A stretch of 64,000 nt of DNA from Rhizorhabdus wittichii RW1 (GTDB lineage: Bacteria > Pseudomonadota > Alphaproteobacteria > Sphingomonadales > Sphingomonadaceae), in assembly GCA_000016765.1 (NCBI GenBank), contig CP000699.1, forward strand, positions 558,001-622,000, read 5' to 3'. Of this stretch, positions 27,541-39,664 are shown in pieces; within the stretch, counting starts at the first letter, position 1, and every line of letters begins with the position of its first letter. Under the pieces are notes generated by a model. That model saw only the letters and a program-made list of their open reading frames with translations, was not told where the DNA came from and did no database searches. The translations under genes and the position numbers were made by a program.

Positions 27541-28844
27541 GCGACGGTCCGAAAGTGGGCGGCGGCACGACCGCCGCCGCCCGACCGCTCGGGCTGGTCA
27601 TGGCGACGGCGCTGGTCGTCGGCAACATGATCGGCTCGGGCGTCTACATGCTGCCGGCCAGCCTCGCGCCCTATGGCTGGAACGTCATCCCCGCCTGGGG
27701 GATCACGATCGCCGGCAGCCTCGCCATCGCCGCCGTCTTCGCCGGGTTGTGCCGCGCGCATCCGAAGACCGGCGGCCCCTATGTCTATGTGCGGGAGGCG
27801 TTCGGCCGCGACCTCGCCTTCTACGTCGCCTGGGCCTATTGGATATCCTTGTTCGTCGGCAACGGCGCGATCGCGGTGGCCGCGATCAGCTATCTCTCGG
27901 CCTTCATGCCCGTCTTCGCGACCGACGCCCGGCTGTCGACCGCCGCGACCATCACGCTGGTCTGGACGATGACCGCGATCAACATCAGCGGTACCCGCAA
28001 CGCCGGCTGGGTCCAGCTCATCGCCACGGTGCTGAAGGTCATCCCGCTCGCCGCCGTGGTGATGATCGCGGCGATGGCCGCGCCGCACGGCGACCTCGCC
28101 TTCCCCGATCCGCACAAGCCCGAGATCGGCCTGGCCGCGATCACCACGGCGGGCACCCTCACCCTCTGGGCCTTTCTCGGCCTCGAATCGGCGACGGTGC
28201 CGGCCGGCAAGGTCCATCAGCCGGAAAAGACCATCCCGCGCGCCACGCTCGGCGGCACGGCGCTGACCGGGCTGATCTACCTGCTTGCCTGCAGCGCCGT
28301 CGTGCTGCTGCTCGCGCCCGAGGTCGCCGCCCATTCGGCCGCGCCCTTCGCCGAGGTGATCGGCCGCTACTGGGGGCCCGACGCCGCCCATGTCGTCGCC
28401 GCCTTCGCGATGATCAGCGCGATCGGCGCGCTCAACGGCTGGGTGCTGCTCCAGGGCGAGATGCCCGCCGCGATGGCGGCCGGCGGCGTCTTCCCGGCCG
28501 TGCTGGGCAAGCTCAGCGCCAGGGGCGTCCCGGTGCGCGCCCACCTGCTGTCGAGCAGCCTGGTCACCATCCTGCTGCTGCTCAACGCGAGCCGCACCAC
28601 CGTCAGCCTGTTCACCTTCGTCGCGGTGCTGGCGACGACCGCCTCGCTGGTGATGTACGTCGCGGTCGCCGCGGCGGCGATCAAGCTCCGCGCCGTCCGC
28701 CCCTGGATCGCGGTCGCGGCGGCGATCTATGCGCTCTGGGCGCTGTACGGGGCCGGGCCCGTGGCCAATCTGTGGGGCGCGGTGCTGATCCTCGCCGGCG
28801 TGCCGGTGTGGTGGATCATGCGGGGGCAGAAGCTCGCCTCATGA
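27537..28844 (+). CDS. APC superfamily amino acid permease
   Basis: The 435-residue permease has about 12 hydrophobic segments and the APC signature GNMIGSGVYMLPASLAPYG in the first helix, similar to arginine/agmatine and basic amino-acid antiporters. Later motifs include WAFLGLESATVPAGKVHQPEKTIPRAT, the region that occludes substrate in AdiC-type carriers. The TTG start at 27537 overlaps the receptor stop (TTGA); a GTG at 27555 is the alternative. It would move a substrate released in the periplasm by the receptor or by the divergent amidohydrolase across the inner membrane. Substrate is inferred only from the family. Confidence 0.88.
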   Translation: MSDGPKVGGGTTAAARPLGLVMATALVVGNMIGSGVYMLPASLAPYGWNVIPAWGITIAGSLAIAAVFAGLCRAHPKTGGPYVYVREAFGRDLAFYVAWAYWISLFVGNGAIAVAAISYLSAFMPVFATDARLSTAATITLVWTMTAINISGTRNAGWVQLIATVLKVIPLAAVVMIAAMAAPHGDLAFPDPHKPEIGLAAITTAGTLTLWAFLGLESATVPAGKVHQPEKTIPRATLGGTALTGLIYLLACSAVVLLLAPEVAAHSAAPFAEVIGRYWGPDAAHVVAAFAMISAIGALNGWVLLQGEMPAAMAAGGVFPAVLGKLSARGVPVRAHLLSSSLVTILLLLNASRTTVSLFTFVAVLATTASLVMYVAVAAAAIKLRAVRPWIAVAAAIYALWALYGAGPVANLWGAVLILAGVPVWWIMRGQKLAS

Positions 28845-28845
28845 C

Positions 28846-28871
28846 GTCATCCCGGCCTCCGCCGGGATGAC
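28846..28871. terminator. single hairpin between convergent genes
   Basis: A 26-base palindrome, gtcatcccgg followed by cctccg and ccgggatgac, lies between the permease stop and the convergent FAD oxidoreductase gene. It is a single-hairpin member of the repeat family seen at 4380 and 54486. In either transcript it would form a strong stem but is not followed by a clear U-run, so whether it terminates transcription is open. Confidence 0.6.
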
Positions 28872-28882
28872 GGATTGTGACC

Positions 28883-30480
28883 TCAGCCGAAGAAGCGCCC
28901 CAGCCCGCGATCGGCGAGGATCGCCTGGGCGGCGTTGTGACCGGGGGCGCCGGTCACGCCGCCGCCGGGATGGCTGCCCGCGCCGCACATGTAGAGTCCC
29001 TTGACCGGCGCGCGATAGTCGCCATGGCCGAGGATCGGCCGCGCCGACCAGAGCTGATCGAGCGACATGTGCCCATGCATGATGTCGCCGCCGACCAGCC
29101 CGAAGGTCCGTTCGAGGTCGAGCGGCGACAATATCTGCCGCCCCAGCACCGATCGGGCGAAGCCGGGCGCATGGGCGTCGACGGTGGCGATGATGTGGTC
29201 GGCCGCCGCCTCGCGCTCGTCGTCCCAGCTCCGGCCGTCGGGAAGCTCGGGCGCGAATTGCTGGCAGAACAGGCTGGCGACATGCTGGCCCTTCGGCGCG
29301 AGGCTGTCGTCGACGGTCGACGGGATCAGCATCTCGACGATCGGCTGCTTCGACCAGCCATGCGCGCGCGCATCGGTGAAGGCGCGGTCCATATAGTCGA
29401 GCGTCGGCGCGATGATGATGCCGCTGCGGTGATGCTCGCCCTCCCCCGGCAGCGCCGAGAAGCTGGGCAGTTCGGACAGGGCGACGTTCATCCGGAAGGT
29501 GCCCGACCCGGCCTTGAACCCCTTCATCCGCCGCTTGAAATCGGCGTCGAGATCGGCCTGGTCGACCAGCTTGCGATAGAGCAGCCCCGGCCCGACGTTC
29601 GACGCCACCGCGCGGGCCATGTGCTCGACCCCGTCCCCGGTGCGGACGCCGACCGCGCGGCCGTTGTCGACCAGCACCTTCTCGACCGCCGTGTCGGTCT
29701 CGATGACGACGCCATAGTCCTCGCAGGCGGCCTTCATCGCCTGGGTGATCGCGCCCATCCCGCCGATCGCATGGCCCCAGGCGCCCTTCTTGCCGTTCAC
29801 CTCGCCGAAGACGTGGTGGAGCAGGACATAGGCCGAGCCGGGCGTGTCGGGGCTAGCATAGTTGCCGACCACCGCGTCGAAGCCGAAGGCGGCCTTGATC
29901 GCGTCATGCTCGAACCAGCCGTCGAGAAAGGTCCGCGCGCTCTTCACGAACAGGTCGAGCATGTCGCGCTGCGCCGGCAGGCCCGCCATCGCGATCCTGC
30001 GCCCCTGCGACGCGGCCTTGAACAGTTCGGCGATGCCGCCGCCCGCATTGGGCGGTATCCGGAGCGCCAGGTCGCGCAGCACGTCGGCGACGCCGTCGAG
30101 CGCGTCGTAATAAGCGGGCAGCGTCTCGGCATCGCGGGCGGAGAAGCGCCGGAACTCGGCCTGGGTGCGCTCCAATCCGCCGCCGAGCTTGAGATAGCCG
30201 CCGTCCTGGAGCGGCAGGAAGTTGGAGATCGGCCGCTCGACGATCCTGAGGCCGCGCTCGTGCAGCTTCATGTCGGCGATCACGCGCGGCTGGAGCAGGC
30301 TGACCGTGTAGCTCGCCACCGAATTGCGGAAGCCGGGGTGGAATTCCTCGGTCACCGCCGCGCCGCCGACGACCTTGCGCCGTTCGAGCACGCGGACCTT
30401 GAGCCCGCGCACCGCCAGGTAGAAGGCGCAGACGAGGCCGTTATGCCCGCCGCCGATGATGACGACGTCCTGCCGTGTCG

Positions 30481-30484
<4 letters not shown>
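28883..30484 (-). CDS. FAD-dependent oxidoreductase, phytoene-desaturase-like
   Basis: The 533-residue flavoprotein has the Rossmann FAD motif VVIIGGGHNGLVCAFYLAVRG with the ribose-binding Glu in VRVLERRKVVGGAAVTEE. The C-terminal closing motif is KGLYMCGAGSHPGGGVTGAPGHNAA, typical of the carotenoid-desaturase/amine-oxidase-like COG1233 and PYROXD2 groups. These oxidise or isomerise hydrophobic substrates or amines. The ATG overlaps the stop of the Rieske oxygenase gene (ATGA), so both are co-translated. No specific substrate can be read from the sequence. Confidence 0.9.
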
Positions 30485-33493
<3,009 letters not shown>

Positions 33494-33498
33494 CAAAA

Positions 33499-33613
33499 TC
33501 CTCCCCGAGTTCACTCGGGGAGGGGGACCACCCGAAGGGTGGTGGAGGGGTGGGGTCGCAGACCCCTCCACCGCCTGCGGCGGTCCCCCTCCCCCCGCTG
33601 CGCGCGGGGAGGA
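33499..33613. repeat. complex GC-rich repeat with nested inverted arms
   Basis: Several stems lie in a row: ctccccgag/ctcggggag, ccacccgaagggtgg, a central ggggtggggtcgcagacccc/cctccaccgcctgcggcggtcc cluster, and cccgctgcgcgcgggg at the right. The two ends (tcctcccc and ggggagga) are themselves complementary. It lies directly after pgm and before the operator-like region of the zinc receptor. It belongs with the other long GC-rich elements at 56351 and 62087. Confidence 0.75.
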
Positions 33614-33634
33614 ATGAGTCCGCAACAACCCTCT

Positions 33635-33691
33635 TGATATAATATCACATCACCGCTAATCCCTGCCGCGCAAGGTAAGGGATAGTATATC
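33635..33691. promoter_or_regulatory. Zur-like operator pair upstream of the zinc receptor
   Basis: A perfect 13-base palindrome, TGATATAATATCA, lies at 33635-33647. A related partial palindrome, GATAGTATATC, lies at 33681-33691, right against the ATG. AT-rich palindromes with this look are typical of Zur (zinc uptake repressor) boxes, and the gene behind them is a ZnuD-type receptor. The second site would also block ribosome or polymerase access. No Zur gene is in the window, and the assignment rests on resemblance. Confidence 0.55.
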
Positions 33692-35791
33692 ATGTCATTC
33701 AAGGGTCGGTTGTCCTTCTCCATTTCCATGTTCGCGCTGATGGCCTCGCCGGCCTTCGCCGACGAACGGGACAACGACTATCACCGCCCCGAATCCGCCG
33801 ACATCATCGTCACCGCGCCGCTCCAGCGCGACCGGATGGACGTGCTGGCGGGCACCTCGGTGCTGACCGGCGCGCAGCTCACCACGGCGCTGCGCCCGAC
33901 GATCGGCGAGACGATCGAGCATACGCCGGGCGTCTCGGCCACCTCCTTCGGCCCCAACGCGTCGCGCCCGATCCTGCGCGGCCTGCAGGGCGAGCGGGTC
34001 CGGGTGCTGACCGACGGGATCGGCTCGGTCGACGTGTCGAACACCAGCGTCGACCATGCCGTCGCGATCAACCCGCTGCTCGCCGAGCGGATCGAGGTGC
34101 TGCGCGGGCCGGAGGCGCTGCTCTACGGATCGGCCGCGATCGGCGGCGTCGTCAACGTGATCGACAAGCGCATCCCGCGCGCCATCCCCGACGAGCCCGT
34201 CCATGTCGACGCGATCCTGACCTATGGCAGCGCCGCCAACGAGCGCTCGGGCGGCGCCGCGCTCGACGCGCCGATCGGCGGCGGCTTCGTCGCGCACCTC
34301 GACGGCAGCTACCAGAAGACCGGCAACCTGCGGATCGGGGGCTATGCGCTGAGCCCCGCCGCCCGCGCGCAGGCGCTCGCCTCGGCGCAGCTTCCTGCCG
34401 ACCCGGACGAGGAGATCGATTTCGCCGCCAACGCCGCGGTCAAGGGCAAGCTGCCCAACAGCCAGTCGGAGACCTGGGTCGCCGGCGGCGGCCTGTCCTA
34501 TATCGACGGGGACAGCCATTACGGCATCGCCTACAGCCATTATGACAGCCGCTACGGCGTGCCGATCCGCTTCGCCACCGAGCCGGGCCAGGAGCAGGAG
34601 GCGCCGCGCATCGACCTCGTCCAGAACCGCTTCGACGCGCGCGCGGAGATCGCCGCCGGCGGATCGGTGATCCAGACCATCCGCGCCCGGCTCGCCTACG
34701 CCAAATATCGCCATTTCGAGCTGGAGGAGGACGGCTCGGTCGGCACCGCCTTCTACAATAACGGCTTCGAAGGCCGGGTCGAGCTGGTCCAGGCCGATCA
34801 TGGCGCGTGGCATGGCGCGACCGGCGCGCAGTTCTTCATCCGCGACTTCAACGTCGTCGGCGACGAAGCCTTCCTGCCGCGCAACCAGACCCAGCAGATC
34901 GGCCTCTTCACCCTCCAGCAGCTCGACTATGGCGTGGTGAAGCTCGAAGGCGGGCTGCGCTACGAGAAGAGCTGGCTGTCGGCCAACCCGTTCGAGGACC
35001 AGCCGCAATTCCCCAAGGGCAGCCGCAACTTCGACACGCTGTCGGGATCGATCGGCGCCTCCTACCGGGTGACCGACGACTGGCGGCTGGGCGTCAACCT
35101 GTCGCGCACCGAACGCGCGCCGGCCGCCGAGGAGCTGTTCGCCAACGGCCCGCACGCGGGCACCGAGGCGTTCGAGATCGGCAGCCCGGATTTCAAGACC
35201 GAACGGAGCTGGGGCCTCGAAGGCGTGCTGCACGGCAAGGGCCCGGGCTTCACCATCCACGCGTCGATCTATCACAACTGGTTCGACAACTTCATCTACG
35301 ACAGCCCGGACGGTACGCTGGAAGACGGCCTGCCCGTGTTCCGCTACGCCCAGGCCAAGGCCCGCTTCTACGGCGCGGAGCTCGAGGCGACCGCCGATCT
35401 CGCCCAGCTCGGCGGCTTCGCGATCAAGGCCGACGCGCTAGGCGATTTCGTCCATGCGAAGATCACCGGCTTCGGTCCCGCCCCGCGTATCCCCCCGCTG
35501 CGCCTGCTGGGCGGCCTGAGCGCCGAAAGCGCCAGGGTCGACGGCCGGGTCGAGGTCGAATGGACCGACAAGGCGCAGCGACTCGCCAGCTTCGAGACGC
35601 CGACCGCCGGCTACACGCTGGTCAACGCCTCGCTGACCCTGCGCCCGTTCGCCGACCGGCCGGAGACCAGCATCGTGCTGGCCGCGCACAATATCTTCGA
35701 CGTCAACGCCCGCCGCCATGCGAGCTACCTCAAGGACTTCGCCCCGCTCGCCGGCCGCGACTTCCGCGTCACCGCGCGAGTGGGCTTCTAG
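33692..35791 (+). CDS. znuD: ZnuD-like TonB-dependent zinc receptor
   Basis: The 699-residue outer-membrane receptor has a signal peptide ending ASPAFA (about residue 23), TonB box SADIIVTAP, plug motifs SRPILRGLQGERVRVLTDG and RIEVLRGPEALLYGSAAIGGVVNVID, and a barrel. It contains TERAPAAEELFANGPHAGTEAFEIG and ends ASYLKDFAPLAGRDFRVTARVGF. These late motifs are characteristic of the ZnuD group, which imports zinc. A Zur-like palindrome pair lies immediately upstream. The following gene, phoD, is 53 bases away on the same strand and could be in the same transcript. Ligand assignment is by family. Confidence 0.87.
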   Translation: MSFKGRLSFSISMFALMASPAFADERDNDYHRPESADIIVTAPLQRDRMDVLAGTSVLTGAQLTTALRPTIGETIEHTPGVSATSFGPNASRPILRGLQGERVRVLTDGIGSVDVSNTSVDHAVAINPLLAERIEVLRGPEALLYGSAAIGGVVNVIDKRIPRAIPDEPVHVDAILTYGSAANERSGGAALDAPIGGGFVAHLDGSYQKTGNLRIGGYALSPAARAQALASAQLPADPDEEIDFAANAAVKGKLPNSQSETWVAGGGLSYIDGDSHYGIAYSHYDSRYGVPIRFATEPGQEQEAPRIDLVQNRFDARAEIAAGGSVIQTIRARLAYAKYRHFELEEDGSVGTAFYNNGFEGRVELVQADHGAWHGATGAQFFIRDFNVVGDEAFLPRNQTQQIGLFTLQQLDYGVVKLEGGLRYEKSWLSANPFEDQPQFPKGSRNFDTLSGSIGASYRVTDDWRLGVNLSRTERAPAAEELFANGPHAGTEAFEIGSPDFKTERSWGLEGVLHGKGPGFTIHASIYHNWFDNFIYDSPDGTLEDGLPVFRYAQAKARFYGAELEATADLAQLGGFAIKADALGDFVHAKITGFGPAPRIPPLRLLGGLSAESARVDGRVEVEWTDKAQRLASFETPTAGYTLVNASLTLRPFADRPETSIVLAAHNIFDVNARRHASYLKDFAPLAGRDFRVTARVGF

Positions 35792-35814
35792 GAAGCCTCC
35801 TCCCGCGTCATAAG

Positions 35815-35836
35815 CCTGCAACGCTCGGGTTGCAGG
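35815..35836 (+). other. hairpin overlapping the ribosome-binding site of phoD
   Basis: CCTGCAAC (35815-35822) and GTTGCAGG (35829-35836) form an 8-bp stem with a 6-base loop. The 3' arm ends in the AGGGGAC that should serve as Shine-Dalgarno sequence for the phoD ATG at 35845. In RNA the stem would sequester part of that site. It could be a translational control element or a weak terminator after the receptor gene; sequence alone cannot decide. Confidence 0.45.
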
Positions 35837-35844
35837 GGACGTCC

Positions 35845-37392
35845 ATGTTTTCACGCCGCCAGATTCTCGCCGGGGCCGGCGTCGGCCTGGTCGCCGCCCC
35901 CGCGATCCTCCGCGCCCAGCAACTCCTCACCGCCTTCCCGTTCCGGCTCGGCATCGCCTCGGGCGATCCGAGCCATGACGGCTTCGTGATCTGGACGCGG
36001 CTCTGCCCCGATCCGGTCGACGAGCATGGCGGCATGCCGATGGGCCCGGTCGACGTCGACTGGTTCGTCTATGAGGACGTGGGGATGAAGCGGGTCGCGC
36101 AGAAGGGCAGCGCGACCGCCTGGCCCGAACTCGGCCATTCGATCCATGTCGAGCTTGCCGGCCTGCAGCCCGACCGCCCCTATTGGTATCGCTTCGTCCT
36201 CGGCCGCGACAAGACCCAGCTCGGCCGGACCCGCACCCTGCCCGCGCCCGGCGCGGCGTTCGACCGGCTGCGCTTCGCCGCGGCCGGATGCCAGCATTAT
36301 GAGGACGGGCTGTTCACCGCCTATGCCCATCTGGCGCGCGAGGACGTCGCCTTCATCTGGCACTATGGCGATTATATCTACGAGGATCGCGCCCGGCAGG
36401 TGAACTATGAGCGCGACGGCCGCGCGCGCGTCCATGTCCGCGATCATGTCGGCACCGAATGCTATACGATCGGCGACTATCGGCGCCGCTACGCCCAGTA
36501 CAAGATGGACCCCGACCTGCAGGCCGCGCACCGCGTCGCGCCCTGGTTCACCACCTTCGACGACCATGAGGTGGTCGACAACTGGACCTCGACCGTCAGT
36601 CCCTATCAGCCCGATCCCGCGCTGTTCGCGATCCGCCGCGCGGCGGCGATGCAGGCCTATTATGAGCATATGCCGCTGCGCCGGGCGTCGATGCCCAGCA
36701 ACGGTGCGATGCAGCTCTACCGCCGCAGCCGGATCGGCGATCTGCTGACGACGCATTTCCTCGACACGCGCCAATATCGCAGCCCGCTGCCGTGCAAGGG
36801 CGGGTTCGAGCCTACCTGCCCCGCCGTCGCCGATCCGAAGCAGACAGTGCTGGGCGGCGCGCAGCAGCAATGGCTGGAGCGCGGCCTGAGCGACGGCGGC
36901 AGCCGCTGGAACCTCGTCGCCCAGCAGGTGATGATGATGCCGCTCGACCGCCAGAGCGAGCCCGGCGGCGGCGAGATCCGCAACCTCGACAGCTGGGCGG
37001 GCTATGACGCCGCGCGCGAACGGATGGCGGCGCGCTTCGCCGGACGCGGCGACGTGATCGTGATGACCGGCGACGAGCACCAGAATTTCGCGGGCGAACT
37101 GCGCCGCCAGGGCGGCAAGGGCGAGGTCGCCGCGCCGGAGTTCGTCGTCACCTCGATCAGCTCGGGCGGCGACGGATGGGTCAGGCCCGAGGTGCAGGCG
37201 CAGCTGCGCGCCCACAACCCGGCACTTCAATATGTCAGCGACCAGCGGGGCTATGCGGTCTGCGAGGTGACGCGCGACCTGTGGCAGACCCGCTTCCGCG
37301 GCGTCGACCAGGTGACGACCCCCGGCGGCGCGATCGCGACGCTCGCCACCGCCAGCGTCGAACGCGGCAAGCCGGCGATCAACCTCTCCTGA
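35845..37392 (+). CDS. phoD: alkaline phosphatase PhoD family
   Basis: The 515-residue enzyme is a phosphodiesterase/alkaline phosphatase of the PhoD type, exported by the Tat pathway as shown by the signal MFSRRQILAGAGVGLVAAP. A PhoD N-domain (FRLGIASGDPSHDGFVIWTRL) is followed by the metallophosphatase core with FIWHYGDYIYED, FTTFDDHEVVDNW, HFLDTRQYRS and VIVMTGDEHQNF. These supply the metal ligands, probably calcium and iron. It lies behind the zinc receptor, and a hairpin covers its ribosome site. The ATG at 35845 is the only one that places the Tat motif at the N-terminus. Confidence 0.93.
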   Translation: MFSRRQILAGAGVGLVAAPAILRAQQLLTAFPFRLGIASGDPSHDGFVIWTRLCPDPVDEHGGMPMGPVDVDWFVYEDVGMKRVAQKGSATAWPELGHSIHVELAGLQPDRPYWYRFVLGRDKTQLGRTRTLPAPGAAFDRLRFAAAGCQHYEDGLFTAYAHLAREDVAFIWHYGDYIYEDRARQVNYERDGRARVHVRDHVGTECYTIGDYRRRYAQYKMDPDLQAAHRVAPWFTTFDDHEVVDNWTSTVSPYQPDPALFAIRRAAAMQAYYEHMPLRRASMPSNGAMQLYRRSRIGDLLTTHFLDTRQYRSPLPCKGGFEPTCPAVADPKQTVLGGAQQQWLERGLSDGGSRWNLVAQQVMMMPLDRQSEPGGGEIRNLDSWAGYDAARERMAARFAGRGDVIVMTGDEHQNFAGELRRQGGKGEVAAPEFVVTSISSGGDGWVRPEVQAQLRAHNPALQYVSDQRGYAVCEVTRDLWQTRFRGVDQVTTPGGAIATLATASVERGKPAINLS

Positions 37393-37549
37393 CCGTCCGG
37401 TCCTTCAGTCGTTCGATCACCGCGCGTTTCCACGCATCGTCGGCGGTGGGCCAGGCGACGATCTCCTCGATCGTGCGGCGGCATCCCCGGCAATAGCCGC
37501 TGGCCGGCTCGATCTCGCAGACCTTGTTGCAGGGGGACGAGACCGCCAT
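37379..37549 (-). CDS. small Cys-rich DUF1289 protein
   Basis: The 56-residue protein begins MAVSSPCNKVCEIEPAS and continues GYCRGCRRTIEEI. This is the DUF1289 signature of four conserved Cys, thought to bind metal. The family has no firm function. Its stop lies 14 bases inside the convergent phoD end. The start lies 14 bases upstream of the dsbD stop on the same strand, so it may be transcribed from the dsbD side. Confidence 0.85.
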   Translation of the reverse strand: MAVSSPCNKVCEIEPASGYCRGCRRTIEEIVAWPTADDAWKRAVIERLKDRTVRRG

Positions 37550-37562
37550 CGCGCGGCGCGGG

Positions 37563-39623
37563 TCAGGCCGCGAGCGCGGTGAGCGTCGCCGGGGTCAGCA
37601 GCTGGGGCAGCGTCTCCTGCCGCCCGTCCTTGTCGTAGAACAGGTAGAGCGGCACGCCCGAACGCCCCTGCGCCTCGAGGAAGCGGCCGATCGCGGGATC
37701 GCCGTTGGTCCAGTCGCCGACCATCACCACGACGCCGGCCCGGTCGAACGCCTCGCGCACCGCGGGCCGCTCGATCGCCGCCTTCTCATTGACCTTGCAG
37801 GTCAGGCACCAGTCGGCGGTGAAATAGAGGAAGACCGGCTTCTTCTGTGCCTGGAGCGCGGCGAGGCGCGCCTCGCTGAACGGTTCCGCGCCGGCCTCGC
37901 CCGCAGGCGCCGCGGCGGCCGGGCTGCCGCCCGACGGAGTGACGAGCAGCAGCGCCAGCGCGGCGGCGAGCACCGGCGCCACCGGAATCCAGCTGTACCG
38001 CTTGCCCTGCGCCTGCCGCGCGCCGACCCACCAGAGCGCGAGGCCGAGCAGCAGCGCCGCGCCGACCCCCTGCACCAGGCGATCGACCCCGGCCTGCTGG
38101 CCCAGCACCCAGGCGAGGCCGAGCGCGGTCAGGAACATCGGGACCGAGAGGATGCGGCGCAGCCGGTCCATCCAGGCGCCCGGCTTCGGCAACAGGCGGC
38201 GCAGCGCCGGCACGAAGCCGACCAGTAGGAAGGGCAGCGCCAGGCCCAGGCCGAGCCCGGCGAACACCGCCAGCGCGGCGGCCGGAGGCAGCAGCAACGC
38301 GGCGCCGACCGCGCCCGCCATGAACGGGCCGCTGCACGGCGTCGCCACCAGCGCCGCGAGCACGCCGGTCCAGAAGGCGGGGAGCGCGCCGCGCCCCTTG
38401 GTCATCGCCTCGCCGATGCCGACCACGCGCAGCTCGAACAGGCCGGCGAGGTTGAGGCTGATCGCGGTGACGAGCAGCAGCAGGACGAACACCATCCGTG
38501 GGTCCTGCAACTGGAAACCCCAGCCCGCCGCCGCGCCGCCCGCGCGCAGGCCGAGCAGCAGCAGCCCGAGAGCGACGCAGCTCAGCACGATCCCGGCGGT
38601 ATAGGCGAGCGCCTCGACCCGGGCGTGGCGATCGGTCTCGCCGCTGCGCGCGAGGCTCAGCGCCTTGAGGCTGAGGATCGGGAAGACGCAGGGCATGGCG
38701 TTGAGCAGCAGCCCGCCGAGCAGGGCGCCGCCGAGCGCGAGCAGGAAGGTGCGCCAGCCGCCCCCCTCCCCGGCCTCGTCGCCCGCGCCGGCGATCGGCA
38801 CGCCCGCTGCGGGCACCGGGCCGGGCCGGGCCGTCACCATCAGGCCCCGGTCGGGCCCGATCGCGATCAGCCCCTCGATCGCCTGCACCGGCTGCGGGTT
38901 CCGCGCCGCCTTGATCTCGACGATCAGGCGGTCGCCGCGGCGGCTGATCGCCTGCGGCGCGGCATAGTCGGCGACCCCGTCGGTGGCGGGGTAGAAATAG
39001 GGCGCCGTGACGGGCCGGCCCTTGGGGAAGGGAATGGCGAGGCGCAGCTTGCCCGGCTTCGCCTCGAAGCTCGCCGTCTGTCCCAGCGGCATCGGCAGCT
39101 TCGCCCGCCATGCGTCGAAGCGCGCGCGCGACGCCGCCGTCACCGCGCCGTCGCCGACCGTCAGGTCGATCGCGACCGGCCCCTGCTCGGGCACGCAGAT
39201 CGTCGGCGAGCAGGCGAGCCAGCGGGCCTTGCCGGCGATGCGCAGCGGCGTGCCGGGGGCGAGCCCCTTGGGCACGGTCAGCGTCATCAGCAGCGCATAG
39301 GGCCGCTCATAGACATAGTTCATCAGCCCCTGGACGATCAGCCGCTGCGGCACCGGATAGCGCAACGGGCCGACCGTCGCCCCGCGCGGCAGCGTCCAGG
39401 CGATGTCGGCGGGCGCGCCCGCGTCGCCGGGGTTCAGCCAATAGCCGTGCCAGTCGCGCTCGGGCGTCATGCCGAGCGCCAGGGTGATGCGGCTGCCGGC
39501 GGCCGGGCGCAGCGTCTCCGCCTCCAGCACCGCCCTGATATGCGCGGCCGGGGCGGCGCCGGCGCCCGCCACGGCCAGCAGCAGGGCGACGAACAGGGGA
39601 ATCAGGCGGCCGATCGATGTCAT
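37563..39623 (-). CDS. dsbD: thiol:disulfide interchange protein DsbD
   Basis: DsbD moves electrons from cytoplasmic thioredoxin to periplasmic acceptors. The 686-residue protein has a signal peptide, an N-terminal alpha-domain-like region with two Cys (in LACSPTICVPEQ), a central membrane domain of about eight hydrophobic helices with the conserved AMPCVFPILSLKALSLA, and a C-terminal thioredoxin domain with ADWCLTCKVNE. All parts are present in the normal order. It is upstream of the DUF1289 gene and downstream of gspN on the same strand. Confidence 0.94.
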   Translation of the reverse strand: MTSIGRLIPLFVALLLAVAGAGAAPAAHIRAVLEAETLRPAAGSRITLALGMTPERDWHGYWLNPGDAGAPADIAWTLPRGATVGPLRYPVPQRLIVQGLMNYVYERPYALLMTLTVPKGLAPGTPLRIAGKARWLACSPTICVPEQGPVAIDLTVGDGAVTAASRARFDAWRAKLPMPLGQTASFEAKPGKLRLAIPFPKGRPVTAPYFYPATDGVADYAAPQAISRRGDRLIVEIKAARNPQPVQAIEGLIAIGPDRGLMVTARPGPVPAAGVPIAGAGDEAGEGGGWRTFLLALGGALLGGLLLNAMPCVFPILSLKALSLARSGETDRHARVEALAYTAGIVLSCVALGLLLLGLRAGGAAAGWGFQLQDPRMVFVLLLLVTAISLNLAGLFELRVVGIGEAMTKGRGALPAFWTGVLAALVATPCSGPFMAGAVGAALLLPPAAALAVFAGLGLGLALPFLLVGFVPALRRLLPKPGAWMDRLRRILSVPMFLTALGLAWVLGQQAGVDRLVQGVGAALLLGLALWWVGARQAQGKRYSWIPVAPVLAAALALLLVTPSGGSPAAAAPAGEAGAEPFSEARLAALQAQKKPVFLYFTADWCLTCKVNEKAAIERPAVREAFDRAGVVVMVGDWTNGDPAIGRFLEAQGRSGVPLYLFYDKDGRQETLPQLLTPATLTALAA

Positions 39624-39664
39624 GCCGGGCTTATGGCCCGATCCGCGGCGCGCGGGAAGCGCCG

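Noticed and set aside
33499-33613. Repeated GC-rich blocks considered as a CRISPR array
   Set aside because: No regular repeat-spacer periodicity and no cas genes; the blocks are nested inverted repeats.
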